This document shows, piece after piece, positions 5,092 to 6,653 of a stretch of 6,653 bases of DNA; the stretch's first letter is position 1; every line of letters begins with the position of its first letter. The stretch spans positions 1 through 6,653 of the forward strand of contig JASEIR010000127.1 in the NCBI GenBank assembly GCA_030017355.1, in the 5' to 3' direction. A model generated the notes under the pieces. The model had not been told where the DNA came from, made no database searches, and saw nothing but the letters and a program-made list of their open reading frames with translations. Both the position numbers and the translations under genes were made by a program. The stretch is from Actinomycetota bacterium. Its GTDB lineage: Bacteria > Actinomycetota > Aquicultoria > Aquicultorales > Aquicultoraceae.

Positions 5092-6154
5092 AGTCTAGAA
5101 CAGTTTCTTTTTCTGAAACTCCCGCTTCTGCAAATGTCGCCATTTCTTTTATTATTTTAGTGGCCGCCTCAACCATATTCATAGCAAGAACAGCGCCAGT
5201 TCCTTCGCCAAGTCGCATATTCATATGTAGCATAGGTTTAAGACCAAGCTCCTCGAGCATTATCCTATGACCAGGCTCAACCGAGACATGTGATGCTATC
5301 ATATAATCAATGCTTTGCGGGCTAATTCGACTAGCTATAAGTGCAGCTGCCCCCGATATAAAACCATCGATTATAACCGGAACCCGCCGTGCAGCAGCTC
5401 CAATCATTAACCCAGCAATTCCTCCAATCTCAAGCCCCCCTACCTTTGATAAAACATCGATTGGATCATCCATATTTGGCTTTAATAAATCGATTGCCTT
5501 CTCAATCACTGCTTTCTTTACCTTAAGGGATTTATCGTCTATTCCTGTGCCTCTGCCTACAACTTCATCTATCGATCTACCAGTCAACACTCTTAGAATT
5601 GCACTGCTTGGGGTTGTATTACCAATACCCATATCTCCTGTTGCAAGCAAACTCGTACCATTATCAATCTGCTGATATGCAATCTCAATGCCGATTTCCA
5701 AAGCCCTCACAGCTTCGTCCCTACCCATAGCCGGCATTTTAGCAAAATTAGCCGTTCCACTTCTTACCTTCTGTTGTATAACTCCGGGGCTATTTATTGG
5801 AGCATCGACTCCAATATCTACCACAACAACCTCTGCACCTGCATGACGCGCCAGTACATTTATCGCTGCACCTCCGCGCACAAAGTTTAAAACCATTTGC
5901 GGTGTGACTTCTTTTGGATATGCAGATACCCCCTCTTCGGTCACACCATGGTCTGCAGCCATTACAACCACTGTCTTCTTATTTATTTCGTTGATTACAT
6001 TTCCTGTTATACCGGCCAGTTTTACCGATATATCTTCAAGCACGCCCAAGCTCCCTGCTGGTTTTGTTAATTGATCTTGCCTTTCACGTGCCTTCCTCAT
6101 TGCTTCCTCATCTAAAGGTTCAATTTTATTTAATGTTTCAAATAACAAACTCAT
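5090..6154 (-). CDS. cobT: Nicotinate-nucleotide--dimethylbenzimidazole phosphoribosyltransferase
   Basis: Transfers the phosphoribosyl group of nicotinate mononucleotide to 5,6-dimethylbenzimidazole or another lower-ligand base, giving alpha-ribotides such as alpha-ribazole 5'-phosphate for CobS; cytosolic. The 354-residue protein shows LTKPAGSLGVLE (29-40), AADHGV (66-71), the FVRGGAAINVLAR segment (91-103), GDMGIGNTTPSSA (173-185), GRGTGIDD (200-207), VGGLEIGGIAGL (238-249), IIDGFISGAAA (261-271), SHVSVEPGH (288-296) and RLGEGTGA (314-321). E317, in the last motif, corresponds to the catalytic glutamate of the Salmonella enzyme. Position 174 is Asp where the Salmonella enzyme, as I recall it, has Glu. 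The ATG is preceded by AAGGA (complement of 6166-6170) at a rather long 11-nt spacing. First gene of the cobT-cobS-cobC unit; its stop abuts cobS. About 500 nt of noncoding repeats lie upstream. Confidence 0.96.
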   Translation of the reverse strand: MSLLFETLNKIEPLDEEAMRKARERQDQLTKPAGSLGVLEDISVKLAGITGNVINEINKKTVVVMAADHGVTEEGVSAYPKEVTPQMVLNFVRGGAAINVLARHAGAEVVVVDIGVDAPINSPGVIQQKVRSGTANFAKMPAMGRDEAVRALEIGIEIAYQQIDNGTSLLATGDMGIGNTTPSSAILRVLTGRSIDEVVGRGTGIDDKSLKVKKAVIEKAIDLLKPNMDDPIDVLSKVGGLEIGGIAGLMIGAAARRVPVIIDGFISGAAALIASRISPQSIDYMIASHVSVEPGHRIMLEELGLKPMLHMNMRLGEGTGAVLAMNMVEAATKIIKEMATFAEAGVSEKETVLD

Positions 6155-6188
6155 TTTTTATCTCATCCTTTCTTTTTTTATGAGAAAT

Positions 6189-6223
6189 GGGCAAAACCAT
6201 CTTTTATTCGATTGTGGTTGCCC
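6189..6223 (-). promoter_or_regulatory. Hairpin in the cobT leader
   Basis: GGGCAA (6189-6194) pairs with TTGCCC (6218-6223), and CCA (6197-6199) with TGG (6215-6217), separated by an AA bulge and closing a 15-nt loop. In the minus-strand transcript the structure ends about 34 nt before the cobT start codon. No T-run follows, so it is not a terminator as written. It may be an RNA structure in the leader; I do not recognise it as a known riboswitch class. Confidence 0.35.
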
Positions 6224-6239
6224 TATTTATCGGGTCTAT

Positions 6240-6310
6240 GACCGCCGACCGCTGTTATAGGCTCCTTCGGAGTCTGACCGCCGACCACCGACCGCCGACC
6301 GCCGCTATAA
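6240..6310 (-). repeat. GACCGCCG repeat array, inverted relative to the other copies
   Basis: GACCGCCGACCGCTGTTATAG (6240-6260) and a longer run of ACCGCCG/ACCACCG units ending GCCGCTATAA (6276-6310) are reverse complements of the CGGCGGTCG elements at 74-82 and 2315-2371. Between them, GGCTCC (6260-6265) and GGAGTC (6269-6274) form a small 6-bp hairpin with one G-T pair and a 3-nt loop. The array borders the AT-rich repeat at 6313-6334, as the left-hand copy borders the AATTTTG array. Confidence 0.7.
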
Positions 6311-6312
6311 GA

Positions 6313-6376
6313 AATTCAAAATTAAAAATTCAAAGCATGACCCGACCAGCGTCGAGGGATTGCAGTTAAAAATTCA
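6313..6376. repeat. AT-rich AAATTCAAAATT-type repeats
   Basis: AAATTC-AAAATT-AAAAATTC-AAA units at 6313-6334 are the opposite-strand form of the AATTTTG array at 43-69. The 11-mer TTAAAAATTCA occurs at 6322-6332 and again at 6366-6376, with about 33 nt of unrelated sequence between. No gene is apparent. Confidence 0.6.
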
Positions 6377-6398
6377 GTGATTTTGCATTTTATCCTCT

Positions 6399-6450
6399 GT
6401 CACCCTGAAGGGCACCCTCGACTTTGCTCGGGACGGGCCCGAAGGAAGGG
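6399..6450. repeat. Hairpin repeat, copy 1 (long form)
   Basis: Begins GTCACCCTGAAGGGC. CCCT (6403-6406) can pair with AGGG (6447-6450), GGGC (6410-6413) with GCCC (6437-6440), and CCC (6415-6417) with GGG (6430-6432), giving an irregular nested hairpin. The head and the arrangement of an outer stem, a GA-rich internal loop and an inner stem match copy 4. Confidence 0.5.
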
Positions 6451-6469
6451 ATAACCCACCTTTCTTTTT

Positions 6470-6497
6470 GCCATCCTGAAGGACCGTAAGGCCTTTA
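6470..6497. repeat. Hairpin repeat, copy 2 (degraded)
   Basis: Starts GCCATCCTGAAGGACCGTAA, nearly identical to copy 4 over the first 20 nt with two or three changes. AAGGACC and GGCCTT still pair across a GTAA loop, apart from one A-C mismatch. The outer stem partner AGGAT is lost, replaced by TTTATTA. Confidence 0.5.
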
Positions 6498-6510
6498 TTA
6501 CCACCCACCC

Positions 6511-6557
6511 GTCATCCCTTTGACTGCGCTCAGGGCAAGCCTGAGGCGGAGAGGCAT
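6511..6557. repeat. Hairpin repeat, copy 3 (divergent)
   Basis: Starts GTCATCCCTTTGACTGCGC. CTCAGG (6529-6534) and CCTGAG (6540-6545) form a perfect 6-bp stem with a 5-nt loop. It shares the GTCATCC head with copies 1 and 4, but its interior is different, so it may be a separate member of the same intergenic repeat family. Confidence 0.45.
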
Positions 6558-6572
6558 CAGCCATCTTTTAAT

Positions 6573-6607
6573 GTCATCCTGAAGGGCCGTAAGGCCCTGA
6601 AGGATCT
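6573..6607. repeat. Hairpin repeat, copy 4 (most regular)
   Basis: GTCATCCT...AGGATCT. The outer stem is ATCCT (6576-6580) with AGGAT (6601-6605). Symmetrical GA/GA positions (6581-6582 and 6599-6600) separate it from the inner stem AGGGCC (6583-6588) with GGCCCT (6593-6598), capped by GTAA, a GNRA-type loop. Both stems are perfect. It resembles REP- or MITE-like intergenic repeats; no transposase is in the window. Confidence 0.65.
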
Positions 6608-6653
6608 AAATCATATTTTCATTATTTTTAAGTATTAGAATGGGTACTCTTTT

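Larger units (their letters stand above)
6155..6653. other. Noncoding repeat-rich region upstream of cobT
   Basis: About 500 nt without a credible gene. From cobT outward it holds a ribosome binding site, a hairpin (6189-6223), GC-rich ACCGCCG repeats (6240-6310), AT-rich repeats (6313-6334 and 6366-6376), and four diverged hairpin repeats (6399-6607). The last 46 bases are AT-rich with nothing I recognise. I looked on the minus strand for the cobalamin riboswitch B12-box (GCCACTG core) and did not find it. No promoter for cobT stands out. Confidence 0.6.

Noticed and set aside
6303..6334. Promoter-like TTGAAT-18 nt-TATAGC on the minus strand within the right-hand repeat
   Set aside because: It is formed entirely by low-complexity repeat sequence, with four of six matches in each box, and is more than 140 nt from cobT. 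Chance matches are expected in such AT-rich DNA.
6187..6369. 60-codon plus-strand frame beginning MGKTIFYSIVVALFIGS, which looks like a signal peptide
   Set aside because: It reads straight through the ACCGCCG and AATTCAAAATT repeats, has no Shine-Dalgarno, and its start coincides with the leader hairpin of cobT. Repeat translation explains it.
6155..6653. Cobalamin riboswitch upstream of cobT
   Set aside because: Expected from function, but no B12-box core or the associated conserved segments were seen on the minus strand by eye.

Overview
The window holds six genes, all on the minus strand and all ordinary housekeeping biosynthesis, framed by repeat-rich noncoding DNA. In transcription order (right to left) they are cobT, cobS and cobC (late cobamide nucleotide-loop assembly), hisC (PLP aminotransferase), then aroF and tyrA (entry into the shikimate pathway, and the tyrosine branch). 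All six reading frames look intact, with their catalytic motifs present. I see no rRNA, tRNA, CRISPR array, transposase or phage gene.

Organism: the DNA is moderately AT-rich. AroF is the type I-beta form with an N-terminal ferredoxin-like domain, TyrA is monofunctional with a C-terminal ACT domain, and hisC sits beside the aro genes. This suits a Firmicutes-type, Thermotogota-like or deep-branching actinobacterial lineage, probably uncultivated. The many short intergenic repeats are of a kind often met in environmental genomes. This placement is inference; no marker gene here settles it.

Layout: 1-124 is a stack of four short repeats beyond the tyrA stop. 125-2253 is aroF-tyrA, overlapping by one base (TAATG). 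2254-2495 is a gap with a duplicated repeat module and a weak hairpin. 2496-3608 is hisC, which has a plausible promoter of its own at 3659-3688. 3699-6154 is cobTSC, with cobT and cobS abutting. 6155-6653 has no credible gene and holds a leader hairpin, GC-rich and AT-rich repeats, and a cluster of hairpin repeats.

How the genes work together: CobT activates the lower-ligand base, CobS joins it to AdoGDP-cobinamide, and CobC removes the 5'-phosphate. CobU, which makes AdoGDP-cobinamide, is not in the window. AroF makes DAHP, TyrA makes 4-hydroxyphenylpyruvate, and HisC may transaminate the aromatic keto acids as well as histidinol phosphate. I found no convincing new system; the noncoding repeats deserve the second look.
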